DNA from: Reinekea marinisedimentorum
GTDB lineage: Bacteria > Pseudomonadota > Gammaproteobacteria > Pseudomonadales > Natronospirillaceae
Length of the DNA stretch: 64,000 bases
Direction of reading: 5' to 3'
Assembly (NCBI RefSeq): GCF_004341165.1
Contig: NZ_SLZR01000008.1
Span: 124,001-188,000 of the forward strand
Shown here: positions 1 to 7,604 of the stretch, piece by piece
Layout: each line of letters starts with the position of its first letter
How positions within the stretch are numbered: position 1 is the first letter of the stretch
The notes under the pieces: model-generated
The model's database searches: none
The model's input: the letters and a program-made list of their open reading frames with translations, nothing else
Told to the model about the DNA's origin: nothing
Program-made: the position numbers and the translations under genes

Positions 1-633
1 AATCAGGGCTTTATTGATAACGGCTGGCACACCTTTGGCCTGATTGAGGGTGGTTTTGCATACCCCATGACCTCGGTACAGGTATCCAGCATGGAGGAAT
101 TAAAGCAGCAGAAGCTCTGGTTGCCGGCTAACGACTCGCTCTCTGAGCAGGTTGCGAAAGCTTTCGAAATGAACCCCATTACCCTGAATATTGGTGACGT
201 GTTGACAGCCCTGCAGACAGGTGCGATCAATGCCATTGTGGCACCGCCCGTTGGCGCCATTGTGCTGCAGTGGTATTCCCGTACCGGTTTTCTCACCGAT
301 GCGCCGTTTATGTATATCTATGGTGTGATAGCGCTTTCTGAGCGTTCGCTGAAGGGTGTTGCTGATCAGGACTACGAGGTATTAAGTCGGGAGTTAAAAC
401 GCAGTAGCGAGCGGCTGGATGAGCTCGCAAGAGCCGACAACGTCAAAGCTTTCAATGCGCTCTCAGATTTGGGTGTTGAGATTGTACCGCTGACTGACGC
501 CATGAGAGCGGACGTCGAGCAGGATGCCTTAGAGGCCGTTGAAAAACTCATTGCCTCCGGTGAGTTTGATGCTGACATCTATTCCCGTATCGTTGAGACC
601 TTAAATGGCTACCGCAGTAACCCGGTGCAGTAA
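1..633 (+). CDS. dctP: TRAP transporter solute-binding protein (DctP family), 5' end missing
   Basis: The reading frame is open from base 1, so the gene begins outside the window and about 210 C-terminal residues are seen. DctP-family proteins are periplasmic receptors that deliver carboxylates or similar organic acids to a TRAP (tripartite, ATP-independent) permease. The visible part has the family's C-terminal lobe, including GDVLTALQTGAINAIVAPP around residues 65-83, where ligand specificity is set in this family, and a helix-rich tail. It is followed 23 bases later by dctQ and then dctM, giving the standard P-Q-M operon. The substrate cannot be told from the sequence. Confidence 0.88.
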   Translation, partial: NQGFIDNGWHTFGLIEGGFAYPMTSVQVSSMEELKQQKLWLPANDSLSEQVAKAFEMNPITLNIGDVLTALQTGAINAIVAPPVGAIVLQWYSRTGFLTDAPFMYIYGVIALSERSLKGVADQDYEVLSRELKRSSERLDELARADNVKAFNALSDLGVEIVPLTDAMRADVEQDALEAVEKLIASGEFDADIYSRIVETLNGYRSNPVQ

Positions 634-656
634 CTAACCAATAGGCGAAATCCAAA

Positions 657-1133
657 TTGAAATTCATCTCCCGTTATTGGGCCAGTTTTGAGCGCATTCT
701 GCTGATTGTTATTCTGCTCTCAATGATTTCGCTCGCAGTCCTGCAGATTGTTCTGCGGAATATCTTTGAAATGAGTTTTTTCTGGATCGACCCGTTCAAT
801 CGGATGTTGGTGCTTTGGCTGGCCGTGTTGGGCGCGATGGTGGCAACCCGGGAGCGCGAGCATATCGCTATCGATATTTTGCGGCATTACGCTGATCGTG
901 GCTGGTTTGGTGTGTTAGGTCGCATTACTTCTGCAATATCCGCAGTTTTGTGCGCTGTTATGGCCTATCACTCGGTCAGATTTGTATATGAAGAATACCT
1001 TTATCAGACAACGACGTTTTCCGAGCTGCCGGCCTGGCCGTTTGAACTGATAATGCCGCTGGGCTTCGGTGTTATGGCTCTCCGTTTTGTCATCGCTGTC
1101 TTTACTACGAATCAACCGGGTGCAGATTCATGA
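657..1133 (+). CDS. dctQ: TRAP transporter small permease DctQ
   Basis: A 158-residue inner-membrane protein with four hydrophobic segments (roughly 12-32, 48-65, 88-108, 130-150), the size and topology of the TRAP small permease subunit. The N-terminal helix carries the conserved run ILRNIF-like VLRNIFEMSFFW and the loop GAMVATREREHIAID, where the His/Ile-Asp motif is typical of DctQ. The start is TTG; no better in-frame start lies nearby. DctQ pairs with DctM to form the Na+-coupled transporter. Its stop codon overlaps the dctM start (ATGA), which points to translational coupling. Confidence 0.9.
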   Translation: MKFISRYWASFERILLIVILLSMISLAVLQIVLRNIFEMSFFWIDPFNRMLVLWLAVLGAMVATREREHIAIDILRHYADRGWFGVLGRITSAISAVLCAVMAYHSVRFVYEEYLYQTTTFSELPAWPFELIMPLGFGVMALRFVIAVFTTNQPGADS

Positions 1134-2407
1134 ACGCCGTCCTGATTGTATTAATCGTTGTCGCTGCGCTGGTCGGCACGCCACTGTTTGTGATTATTCT
1201 GGGCGGGGCAGGGTTCGGCTTTTGGTCTGTGGATATCGATTTAATGGTGCTGCCCATTGAGCTATACCGCCTTACTGAAAATACCCTGTTGATCGCCCTG
1301 CCATTATTTACCTTTGCAGGCTATCTGCTCAGCGAAAGCAAAACAGCCGACCGGATGGTTGCCCTGACACAGGCCGCTCTAGGCTGGCTGCCGGGTGGCA
1401 TGGTGCTTATATCTCTGTTGGCCTGCTCCTTCTTTACCCTGCTGACGGGTGGCTCGGGCGTTACCATCGTCGCATTAGGGGCCTTGCTGGTTCCGGCGCT
1501 GAAATCGGCCGGCTATTCTGAAAAATTTGCCATGGGCCTGATTACCACATCGGGCAGTATGGGACTGCTGCTGCCGCCGGCCATTCCGCTTATCCTCTAC
1601 GGCATTGTCGCCCAGCAAATGGATGTAGCCAACGTCGATATTAAGGATCTGTTTGTTGCCGGGATTGTGCCTGCCAGCCTGATGATTCTCTCGCTATGGG
1701 CGTTTGGGTTGTGGAATCAGCGAAACGAGGAAATCCCGTTGACGCCATTTGACTGGCGCGAAGTAGCCAGACAACTGTGGATCTCCAAGTGGGAGGCAGC
1801 CATTCCATTGATCATTGCTGTCGGACTGATCAGTGGCTGGTTGGTAATCAGTGACATCGCAGCTATTACTGCGCTGTATGTGCTCATTATCGAGGTGTTC
1901 GTTTATCGTGATGTAAAGCTGTCCCAGCTGACCGGCATTGCTGCCGAAGCCATGAAAATGGTCGGTGGTATTCTGCTGATACTGGGTGTTGCGCTGGCAT
2001 TTACTAATCTGTTGGTAGACTTGGAAGTGCCGGGGATGGTGTTTGAGTTTATTCAGGCAAATATTGATTCCCGCTGGGCGTTCCTGCTGTGCCTGAACGT
2101 CGGCTTGCTGGCGCTGGGCGCTCTGCTGGATATCTTTGCCGCGCTTATTATTATTGTGCCCCTTATCCTGCCCGTTGCCATAGAGTATGGCGTCGACCCG
2201 GTTCATTTGGGTATCATCTTCGTTGCCAATATGCAGATAGGCTATTTTACACCGCCGGTAGGTATGAATCTGTTTATCGCCAGCTATCGTTTCAAGAAAT
2301 CGATAACCGAGTTATACGCGGCCACCGTGCCGATGATGTTTGTATTGCTTGCCGTTGTTTTGCTGATTACATTTTGGCCGGATATGGTGCTCTTTTTGGT
2401 TCGCTAA
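1130..2407 (+). CDS. dctM: TRAP transporter large permease DctM
   Basis: A 425-residue polytopic inner-membrane protein with about 12 hydrophobic segments. It carries TRAP large-subunit signatures such as LPLFTFAGYLLSES near residue 57, SFFTLLTGGSGVTIVALGA near 101, TSGSMGLLLPPAIPLILYG near 138 and the C-terminal NMQIGYFTPPVGMNLF. DctM is the transport channel that uses the Na+ gradient for uptake of the ligand brought by DctP. The start overlaps the dctQ stop by four bases. A T-run follows the stop codon but I see no clear hairpin, so the operon end is not defined. Confidence 0.93.
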   Translation: MNAVLIVLIVVAALVGTPLFVIILGGAGFGFWSVDIDLMVLPIELYRLTENTLLIALPLFTFAGYLLSESKTADRMVALTQAALGWLPGGMVLISLLACSFFTLLTGGSGVTIVALGALLVPALKSAGYSEKFAMGLITTSGSMGLLLPPAIPLILYGIVAQQMDVANVDIKDLFVAGIVPASLMILSLWAFGLWNQRNEEIPLTPFDWREVARQLWISKWEAAIPLIIAVGLISGWLVISDIAAITALYVLIIEVFVYRDVKLSQLTGIAAEAMKMVGGILLILGVALAFTNLLVDLEVPGMVFEFIQANIDSRWAFLLCLNVGLLALGALLDIFAALIIIVPLILPVAIEYGVDPVHLGIIFVANMQIGYFTPPVGMNLFIASYRFKKSITELYAATVPMMFVLLAVVLLITFWPDMVLFLVR

Positions 2408-2436
2408 TTTTTTTTAATGGAATCTTAGCTAAATGT

Positions 2437-2464
2437 TTGACTTCATTGGGAAAATCGATAAAAT
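2437..2464 (+). promoter_or_regulatory. Sigma70-type promoter of the Val/Asp tRNA operon
   Basis: A -35 TTGACT (2437-2442) and a -10 TAAAAT (2459-2464) are separated by 16 bases. The -10 is followed directly by GCGCGTC, a GC-rich discriminator of the kind found at stringently controlled stable-RNA promoters. The first tRNA begins about 90 bases further on, so the primary transcript would have a long leader. Confidence 0.6.
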
Positions 2465-2556
2465 GCGCGTCACTTTTCAGGAACGGCCAAGCAATAATTA
2501 GCTGCTCAGGCTGTCATTGGAAGGGTACCGGTAGGTATAAAAATACATCGCATTAT

Positions 2557-2632
2557 GGGTGTGTAGCTCAGCTGGGAGAGCATCGCCCTTACAAGGCGAG
2601 GGTCAGCGGTTCGATCCCGTTCACACCCACCA
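2557..2632 (+). tRNA. tRNA-Val (TAC), copy 1
   Basis: A 76-nt cloverleaf with encoded CCA. The acceptor stem GGGTGTG pairs with CACACCC, the anticodon loop is CTTACAA (anticodon TAC), and the T-loop TTCGATC is present. A flanking leader GCATTA can pair with the trailer TAATGC, extending the acceptor helix. It is followed six bases later by tRNA-Asp. Confidence 0.96.
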
Positions 2633-2638
2633 TAATGC

Positions 2639-2715
2639 GGAGCGGTAGTTCAGTTGGTTAGAATACCGGCCTGTCACGCCGGGGGTCGCGAGTTCGAGTC
2701 TCGTCCGTTCCGCCA
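2639..2715 (+). tRNA. tRNA-Asp (GTC), copy 1
   Basis: A 77-nt cloverleaf with encoded CCA. Acceptor GGAGCGG pairs with CCGTTCC (one G-T pair), anticodon stem CCGGC/GCCGG surrounds CTGTCAC (anticodon GTC), and the discriminator base is G, an Asp identity element. It is cotranscribed with the tRNA-Val just upstream. Confidence 0.96.
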
Positions 2716-2760
2716 CTTTTCCCAAGTATAAAGGGGCGTTGAGTGTGACAACTTAACAAT

Positions 2761-2826
2761 GCGACCCGAAGCAAAGCTTAGGTCGTGAGCCGGGATGCCG
2801 GACCATCGGTCTCGTCCGTTCCGCCA
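2761..2826 (+). repeat. 66-nt element ending in the 3' tail of tRNA-Asp, copy 1
   Basis: A 66-nt sequence identical to the one at 3235-3300. Its last 18 bases (GTCTCGTCCGTTCCGCCA) are the exact 3' end of the neighbouring tRNA-Asp genes including CCA, but upstream of that it has no tRNA body. The first part folds into a hairpin: GCGACC pairs with GGTCGT around an inner AAGC/GCTT stem. CCGG-GATG-CCGG and GACC-ATC-GGTC can form two more small stems. It is followed by the same kind of CTTT plus small hairpin spacer as the real tRNA-Asp genes. The layout resembles the tyrT repeats (rtT RNA) of E. coli, which also start from tRNA 3' tails; function here is unknown. Confidence 0.75.
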
Positions 2827-2878
2827 CTTTTTCCTCAAAGTAAAAGAGGGCGTTGAGAAACGAAAAATCTAGCATTAT

Positions 2879-2954
2879 GGGTGTGTAGCTCAGCTGGGAG
2901 AGCATCGCCCTTACAAGGCGAGGGTCAGCGGTTCGATCCCGTTCACACCCACCA
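2879..2954 (+). tRNA. tRNA-Val (TAC), copy 2
   Basis: Identical in sequence to the copy at 2557-2632, with the same flanking GCATTA leader and TAATGC trailer. The Val-Asp pair as a whole has been duplicated. Confidence 0.96.
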
Positions 2955-2960
2955 TAATGC

Positions 2961-3037
2961 GGAGCGGTAGTTCAGTTGGTTAGAATACCGGCCTGTCACG
3001 CCGGGGGTCGCGAGTTCGAGTCTCGTCCGTTCCGCCA
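2961..3037 (+). tRNA. tRNA-Asp (GTC), copy 2
   Basis: Identical to the copy at 2639-2715 (anticodon GTC, encoded CCA, discriminator G). It lies six bases after tRNA-Val copy 2. Confidence 0.96.
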
Positions 3038-3111
3038 CTTTTCCCAAGTATAAAGGGAGGTTGAGTGTGACAACTTAACAAGTTATAGCTGAAGAGCTTT
3101 GTACGCTACCT

Positions 3112-3188
3112 GGAGCGGTAGTTCAGTTGGTTAGAATACCGGCCTGTCACGCCGGGGGTCGCGAGTTCGAGTCTCGTCCGTTCCGCCA
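3112..3188 (+). tRNA. tRNA-Asp (GTC), copy 3
   Basis: A third identical tRNA-Asp, this time without a tRNA-Val before it. The 74-base spacer from copy 2 starts with the shared post-tRNA hairpin and continues with unrelated sequence. Confidence 0.96.
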
Positions 3189-3234
3189 CTTTCTCTCAAG
3201 TATAAAGAAATGTTGAGTGTGACAACTTAACAGC

Positions 3235-3300
3235 GCGACCCGAAGCAAAGCTTAGGTCGTGAGCCGGGATGCCGGACCATCGGTCTCGTCCGTTCCGCCA
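3235..3300 (+). repeat. 66-nt element ending in the 3' tail of tRNA-Asp, copy 2
   Basis: Exact second copy of the element at 2761-2826, again placed after a tRNA-Asp and its spacer and again ending in the 18-base tRNA-Asp tail with CCA. Perfect identity of the two copies suggests recent duplication or gene conversion, as for the tRNAs around them. Confidence 0.75.
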
Positions 3301-3814
3301 CTTTGTCTCAAGTATAAAGAGACGTTAAGTATGGCAGTTTAGCCATGCGTCCCGAAATACACGATCCGCCTGTTCCTATACTTTCCTAAAGCATTAAAAA
3401 TGTGCGCAGCCTTATGGCTTAACATTCTAAGTCTTGAATGCCGCAGTTTCTGATAGTAAAGCCAGTAAAACCCCGTTTTTGTTTGTGCTCAGGTAGCGCA
3501 AAACTTATCTTTTATCGTTTCTGGTCAGTTCTGTTTTCTGTCTTCACTGAAATCAAAAATAAACAGTTATCTTAATTTGAATTTGCTAGATTAGCGGGCA
3601 GGGTCTGGGTGGTTTAGGTTCGGTTGTATAGGCAATGGATGGAACTAAATAATCTAAAACCATGTCACATATTATGTATTTTCTGCTTTTCAGGAATGTA
3701 ACTGCTGATCAATTCACAGTTGTAAAGCGGTTTACACACTATGATTTACGGATTATGCAGTGGTTTATGTCATTACTAGGCAATATACGGAAATAAGCGC
3801 GGTTGGGGCAACAT
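3301..3814. other. Intergenic stretch without a gene
   Basis: About 510 bases with no convincing reading frame on either strand. It starts with the fifth copy of the post-tRNA spacer hairpin (GTCTC/GAGAC), then a perfect small hairpin ATGGC-AGTTTA-GCCAT at 3331-3346 that has no T-run and is only a possible end of the tRNA transcript. The middle is AT-rich with no pattern I can name. An inverted repeat at 3721-3736 is listed separately. Confidence 0.6.
3721..3736. promoter_or_regulatory. Palindrome, possible operator upstream of the coiled-coil gene
   Basis: TGTAAA-GCGG-TTTACA is a perfect 6-bp inverted repeat with a 4-base centre, about 80 bases upstream of the start at 3815. Such short dyads are typical of dimeric repressors, but no regulator can be assigned and the -10/-35 of the gene is not clear. 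Confidence 0.3.
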
Positions 3815-5566
3815 ATGTCATCAAAGAAAAATAAAGAGCTGTTCGAGGCGGTTTGTTTTTTTGGTAAGAAGTCCATTATCAAGGAAATGCGGTATTCAGA
3901 GTTTGAAGCTGTATTGGATGGCGTTGTTGGAATTGCCGAGCTTGCCAATAAAGAAATTAATGCAGCCTACGTCAAAATAAATCAGTCACTGCAGATTCAC
4001 AGTCTGGTGATGTTTCAGATTGAATTTAATGAGCGGGGCTTTGCCGATGAAGACTGGAATATCCCGCTTCGTCATTTGGCTGAAAATGCCGGCCCGGGGC
4101 CTGACTTAGGCGCTGGTCCAATTCGTCTTGCCTGCAGAAGCCAATGCTCTGTCTCCTGGTATCAAAGAGAGCTCTGGGAGCCTAATCAGCGCGACATCAA
4201 TCATTTCCAGCTTCTGAAAGAAGCCGTGCAGCGCAATAAGCTTGGCTTAATAGCCTCAGAGACTGATATTCCCACGTTGCAGGTTGCTCCCGTATTAAGA
4301 GAACAGGCCGTACCGGTTCTTGATGTGCCGGTGGTTTCAGAGAAGGTGGATGTCTCGTCTCACGCTGAAAGTCAGGCAAGCCTGAAAGCCAAACATGAAA
4401 AAGATCTGGCGGCTCAGTCTGCAGAGTATCAGAACAAAATCGATTTGCTGGTGCAGATGCAGAAGCAAACGCTTCAGGGTATTGAAGAAAAATACCGCGA
4501 AGAGATTGATCAGGTAAAACGCGCAATGCGCAACGAAGCGCAGAGTGTTCGTTACCACGCTCAGGAGCTGGAACAGCAGGCTAATCAGAATAAGGTCCTG
4601 TTGGAAAAGTTGCAGGCTCAGAATGCCAAGCGAGAAAAAGAGTACTATCAGTTAAGTGAGCGTGCTGAAATCCAGAAAGAGCAGTACGACCAGTTAAAAG
4701 ACGAGTATCTGGAGTTGCTCCGTAATCAGCGAAGTGAAGATGACGATAGATCACTTCAGGTAAACGAACTGAAAGATTTGTTGAGCGCCAAGTCCGTTGA
4801 GTTGGATGAGATAAACGAAGATCACACCCGTTTGCTGGCAATGAATACCCAGCTGGTAGAGCAGCTGGAGGGTCATCGTAAGCAGGTGACCGAGGCTGAT
4901 CTGTCTAACTCTGAAGCGATGATAGAGCTGAAGAAAGACGTCGAGCAGAAGCAAACTGAAACTGCTCAGTTGAAAGCTCAGGTGACTGCTCTGACAGAAG
5001 AGAAAAAGCGTCTGCTGGTGCAAATGCAGTCCGCGCAAAAACAGGTTGAAGAAAGTAATTCCAGGCTGGAGCAATTAGTTACCGATAAAGACGCTGCGGT
5101 AGCGGAAAAAATTGAACTTAAGACTCAACTGAAGCGATCTGCCTTTAAGCTGGAAGAGCTTGCGCAAAGTCTTCAGTTGGCCAATGCCGAAGGCGAGAAG
5201 CTACGTCAGGAGCTGGAAGAACTGGGCGCCTCCGACAGTGCAATGGAAGCATTGTTTGATCGCATGGAAAAACTGGAGCTGGTTTTCGTTGCCTACCATG
5301 CGGGCGCAGGTCATATCAGCTTGCCGGCAAGGCAGTTGGAAGACTACCTTGAAAAGCCATTGGCGTTTGCCGCGCAAAAATGCGCAGTAACCCTCGAACA
5401 CTACAAGAGCTGGCTGCTGCACTACGACACCGCTGAGTGTGAGGAGTGTGGTATTCCTGTGAAGCGGATAGACACCCCGTCCGATTATCAGCCGGGCATT
5501 CACAATCGATGTTCAAAGCACCGTCTGGTGGGTGAAAACGTGGCAATGTTCCGAAAGAGCAGTTAA
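3815..5566 (+). CDS. Unknown coiled-coil protein with C-terminal Cys motif
   Basis: I do not recognise this 583-residue protein. Residues 1-170 form a globular domain starting FEAVCFFGKKSIIKEMRYSE. Residues about 175-480 are an almost unbroken charged coiled coil rich in Glu, Gln, Lys and Leu. The last 90 residues are globular again, with CEECGIPVKR and a later NRCSKHR, a set of Cys/His that could bind a metal. No signal peptide or membrane segment is seen, so it is probably cytoplasmic. The ATG at 3815 is preferred over the TTG at 3803 because GGGG lies seven bases upstream. It stands alone between the tRNA operon and the YlqF GTPase and ends at a strong terminator. A structural or SMC-like scaffold role is only a guess. 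Confidence 0.8.
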   Translation: MSSKKNKELFEAVCFFGKKSIIKEMRYSEFEAVLDGVVGIAELANKEINAAYVKINQSLQIHSLVMFQIEFNERGFADEDWNIPLRHLAENAGPGPDLGAGPIRLACRSQCSVSWYQRELWEPNQRDINHFQLLKEAVQRNKLGLIASETDIPTLQVAPVLREQAVPVLDVPVVSEKVDVSSHAESQASLKAKHEKDLAAQSAEYQNKIDLLVQMQKQTLQGIEEKYREEIDQVKRAMRNEAQSVRYHAQELEQQANQNKVLLEKLQAQNAKREKEYYQLSERAEIQKEQYDQLKDEYLELLRNQRSEDDDRSLQVNELKDLLSAKSVELDEINEDHTRLLAMNTQLVEQLEGHRKQVTEADLSNSEAMIELKKDVEQKQTETAQLKAQVTALTEEKKRLLVQMQSAQKQVEESNSRLEQLVTDKDAAVAEKIELKTQLKRSAFKLEELAQSLQLANAEGEKLRQELEELGASDSAMEALFDRMEKLELVFVAYHAGAGHISLPARQLEDYLEKPLAFAAQKCAVTLEHYKSWLLHYDTAECEECGIPVKRIDTPSDYQPGIHNRCSKHRLVGENVAMFRKSS

Positions 5567-5628
5567 CCGCTTCTGAAGCCGTAATGTGTCTTTTACTCTC
5601 CGCCGCAGAATTCAGCCCCGGAGCTCAT

Positions 5629-5652
5629 GCCCAGCATTAGGCTGGGCTTTTT
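5629..5652 (+). terminator. Rho-independent terminator after the coiled-coil gene
   Basis: GCCCAGC-ATTAG-GCTGGGC forms a perfect 7-bp stem followed by TTTTT. It separates the coiled-coil gene from the YlqF gene 38 bases further on. Confidence 0.85.
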
Positions 5653-5689
5653 CGTGCTATAGTTGCTTCTTTTTTTACGTTGAAGTCCC

Positions 5690-6550
5690 ATGGCAAAAAT
5701 AAACTGGTTCCCTGGCCATATGGCGAAGGCTCGCCGACAAATCAGTGAAATCATCCCCAAGATAGACGTCGTTATTGAGGTGCTGGATGCGCGCATACCG
5801 CACTCCAGTATGAATCCTATTCTGACGAAAGTGCGCAGAGACAAGCCGGTTCTAAGGTTGTTGAGTAAAGCGGATCTGGCAGACCCGGAAATTACTCAGA
5901 AATGGGTGGAGTTTCTATCGCATGAAAAGGGCATCAAGGTTGTTCCGATTGTCATGTCCGATCGCAAGCAACTGGCAAAAATTCCCGACTATTGCCGCAA
6001 CTTAGCGCCGCATCGCGGTGGCCTGGCGAAACCGGTCCGAAGCGTTGTGGTAGGCATTCCTAACGTGGGTAAGTCGACGTTAATCAATGGCCTGGCCGGC
6101 AGAAAGATTGCCAGAGTTGGCGATGAACCGGCAGTAACCCGAAACCAGCAGCGTATTCAGATTGCCAATGATTTTACCCTGATGGATACCCCGGGAATTA
6201 TGTGGCCTTCTCCGGAAAGTGAGTTGGGCGGCTATCGCCTGGCGGCCAGTGGTGCAATTCGGGATACGGCGGTTGAGTATGAAGATATCGCCCTGTTTGC
6301 CGTTGATTACCTTGCTCAGCGCTACCCGGAAGCCCTGATGGCTCGCTATAAACTCGATTCAGTTCCGAATACCTCTATGGAGTGCATGGAGCTGATTGCC
6401 CGTAAGCGGGCGTGTATTCGCGGGCGTGAAGTCGACTGGCATAAGGTCAGTGAAATTGTCTTAAAAGATTTGCGCTCTGGTGCACTGGGGCGGATCAGCC
6501 TGGAAGAGCACGACCATGAGGTTCAGTATCGAGATTTGCTCGAACCCTGA
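5690..6550 (+). CDS. ylqF: Circularly permuted ribosome-biogenesis GTPase, YlqF/RbgA family
   Basis: A 286-residue cytoplasmic GTPase. The G-motifs occur in the permuted order of this family: the G4-like SKAD at 59-62 comes first, then the P-loop GIPNVGKST at 122-130, a G2 threonine near 150 and G3 DTPG at 166-169. The N-terminus [15 protein letters not shown] is the family's hallmark. RbgA of Bacillus acts in late assembly of the 50S subunit; in gammaproteobacteria the homologue is less studied. The G4 has Ser instead of the canonical Asn. The gene is alone, between a terminator upstream and two hairpins downstream. Confidence 0.92.
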   Translation: MAKINWFPGHMAKARRQISEIIPKIDVVIEVLDARIPHSSMNPILTKVRRDKPVLRLLSKADLADPEITQKWVEFLSHEKGIKVVPIVMSDRKQLAKIPDYCRNLAPHRGGLAKPVRSVVVGIPNVGKSTLINGLAGRKIARVGDEPAVTRNQQRIQIANDFTLMDTPGIMWPSPESELGGYRLAASGAIRDTAVEYEDIALFAVDYLAQRYPEALMARYKLDSVPNTSMECMELIARKRACIRGREVDWHKVSEIVLKDLRSGALGRISLEEHDHEVQYRDLLEP

Positions 6551-6553
6551 CAG

Positions 6554-6593
6554 CTAGTGGTGCAAGCGCCACTAGGGCCTGTTATCGGGCCCT
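6554..6593. terminator. Two hairpins between convergent genes
   Basis: CTAGTGGTGC-AA-GCGCCACTAG (one G-T pair) at 6554-6575 overlaps a second stem AGGGCC/GGCCCT at 6574-6593. They sit in the 49 bases between the stop of the GTPase gene and the stop of the convergent HDAC-family gene. Neither has a clear T-run, so they may act as weak bidirectional terminators or as 3'-end stabilisers. Confidence 0.5.
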
Positions 6594-6599
6594 GACGAA

Positions 6600-7526
6600 T
6601 CAGGCTTCAATCAGGCGCTGAACATGGGCTTCAGCGCAGTCTGCCAGTATCTCCAGGTTGTAGCCGCCTTCCAGCACAGAAACGATTCTGGCGTTGCAGA
6701 TTTCATTGGCTAACCCGGCGATAACGTCAGTAATCCAGTAATAGTCTTCCGTTTGCCAGTTGGTCTGGCTCATCGGGTCTTTGGAATGGGCATCGAAGCC
6801 GGATGATAGAAAGATGAGCTCCGGTTGATGCTTAATTAGCGCGGGTTTCCACTCATTCTCCCAGGCTTCTTTTACATCCCGGCAGTCCGAAAACGCGACC
6901 ATCGGGGTCAATAAGATGTGCGGGTGTTCCAGTGCCCAGTGTTTATTCGGGTAGAACGGGTGCTGAAAGCTGGTGCAGATCATCACTTCCGGCCGCTCCT
7001 GAAATGCCTCGATGGTGCCGTTGCACTGGTGTACGTCAAAATCAATGATGGCAACTCTGGTTAAGCCGTGGGTTTTCAGGGCATGTTCAACGGCAACGGC
7101 CACGTTGTTGAAAAAGCAAAACCCCATGGTCACGTCCGGTTCTGCATGGTGGCCGGGCGGCCGAACAGCGCAGAAAGCACGATCAAATTGCCCCGTCATG
7201 ATGCCATCTACAGCCTGTACCGCAGCTCCGGCCGCCAGATAGCTGGCTTCCCAGGTGTAAGGCCCCATCATAGTATCCGGGTCGGCCTGGATGAGTCCGT
7301 GAGAAGGGCTGATGCGGTCGAGTTGTTCTACATAGGTTTCATGATGAACTCTGAGCACCTGTTCTCTGGTGGCTTGCTCAGCCCTGAGTACGCTCATTTT
7401 TTTTAGCAGGCCGTTGGTCTCCAGTCTGTCGCGAATCGCCTTTGTGCGTGCCGGAGACTCAGGATGATCGTCACCCATGTCGTGTAGTTCACAGTGCTCG
7501 TGATAAATAAACGCTGTCTTGACCAT
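6600..7526 (-). CDS. Histone deacetylase family protein (zinc amidohydrolase)
   Basis: A 308-residue member of the arginase/deacetylase fold family that also contains acetylpolyamine amidohydrolases and AcuC. Visible active-site motifs are RPPGHHAEP (His126, His127), GFCFFNNVAVA at 135-145, DFDVHQCNG at 162-170 supplying zinc ligands Asp164 and His166, and SSGFDAH with the third ligand Asp245. The usual HHGNG is here HQCNG, which leaves the zinc ligands intact. The gene is divergent from a protein lysine acetyltransferase gene, starting 78 bases away, so the two may act as an acetylation/deacetylation pair; this is inference from position. Confidence 0.9.
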   Translation of the reverse strand: MVKTAFIYHEHCELHDMGDDHPESPARTKAIRDRLETNGLLKKMSVLRAEQATREQVLRVHHETYVEQLDRISPSHGLIQADPDTMMGPYTWEASYLAAGAAVQAVDGIMTGQFDRAFCAVRPPGHHAEPDVTMGFCFFNNVAVAVEHALKTHGLTRVAIIDFDVHQCNGTIEAFQERPEVMICTSFQHPFYPNKHWALEHPHILLTPMVAFSDCRDVKEAWENEWKPALIKHQPELIFLSSGFDAHSKDPMSQTNWQTEDYYWITDVIAGLANEICNARIVSVLEGGYNLEILADCAEAHVQRLIEA

Positions 7527-7604
7527 TTTTCAGTCTGTCCATTGTATTCAAACGCAGTATAGGTCTAGAGTTGAAGGGACGCATCGCTACTTTGGTTGAA
7601 GCAA

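Noticed and set aside
2089-2661. 190-codon open frame running from dctM into tRNA-Val
   Set aside because: Overlaps dctM in another frame and covers a tRNA gene, so it cannot be a real protein.
2761-2826. The 66-nt element as a degenerate full tRNA pseudogene
   Set aside because: Only the last 18 bases match tRNA-Asp; the remainder does not align with D-arm or anticodon arm, and both copies are identical, so decay of a tRNA is unlikely.
2551-3300. Repeated tRNA region as a possible CRISPR array
   Set aside because: The repeats are tRNA genes and their tails with irregular spacing; no regular repeat-spacer pattern and no cas genes.
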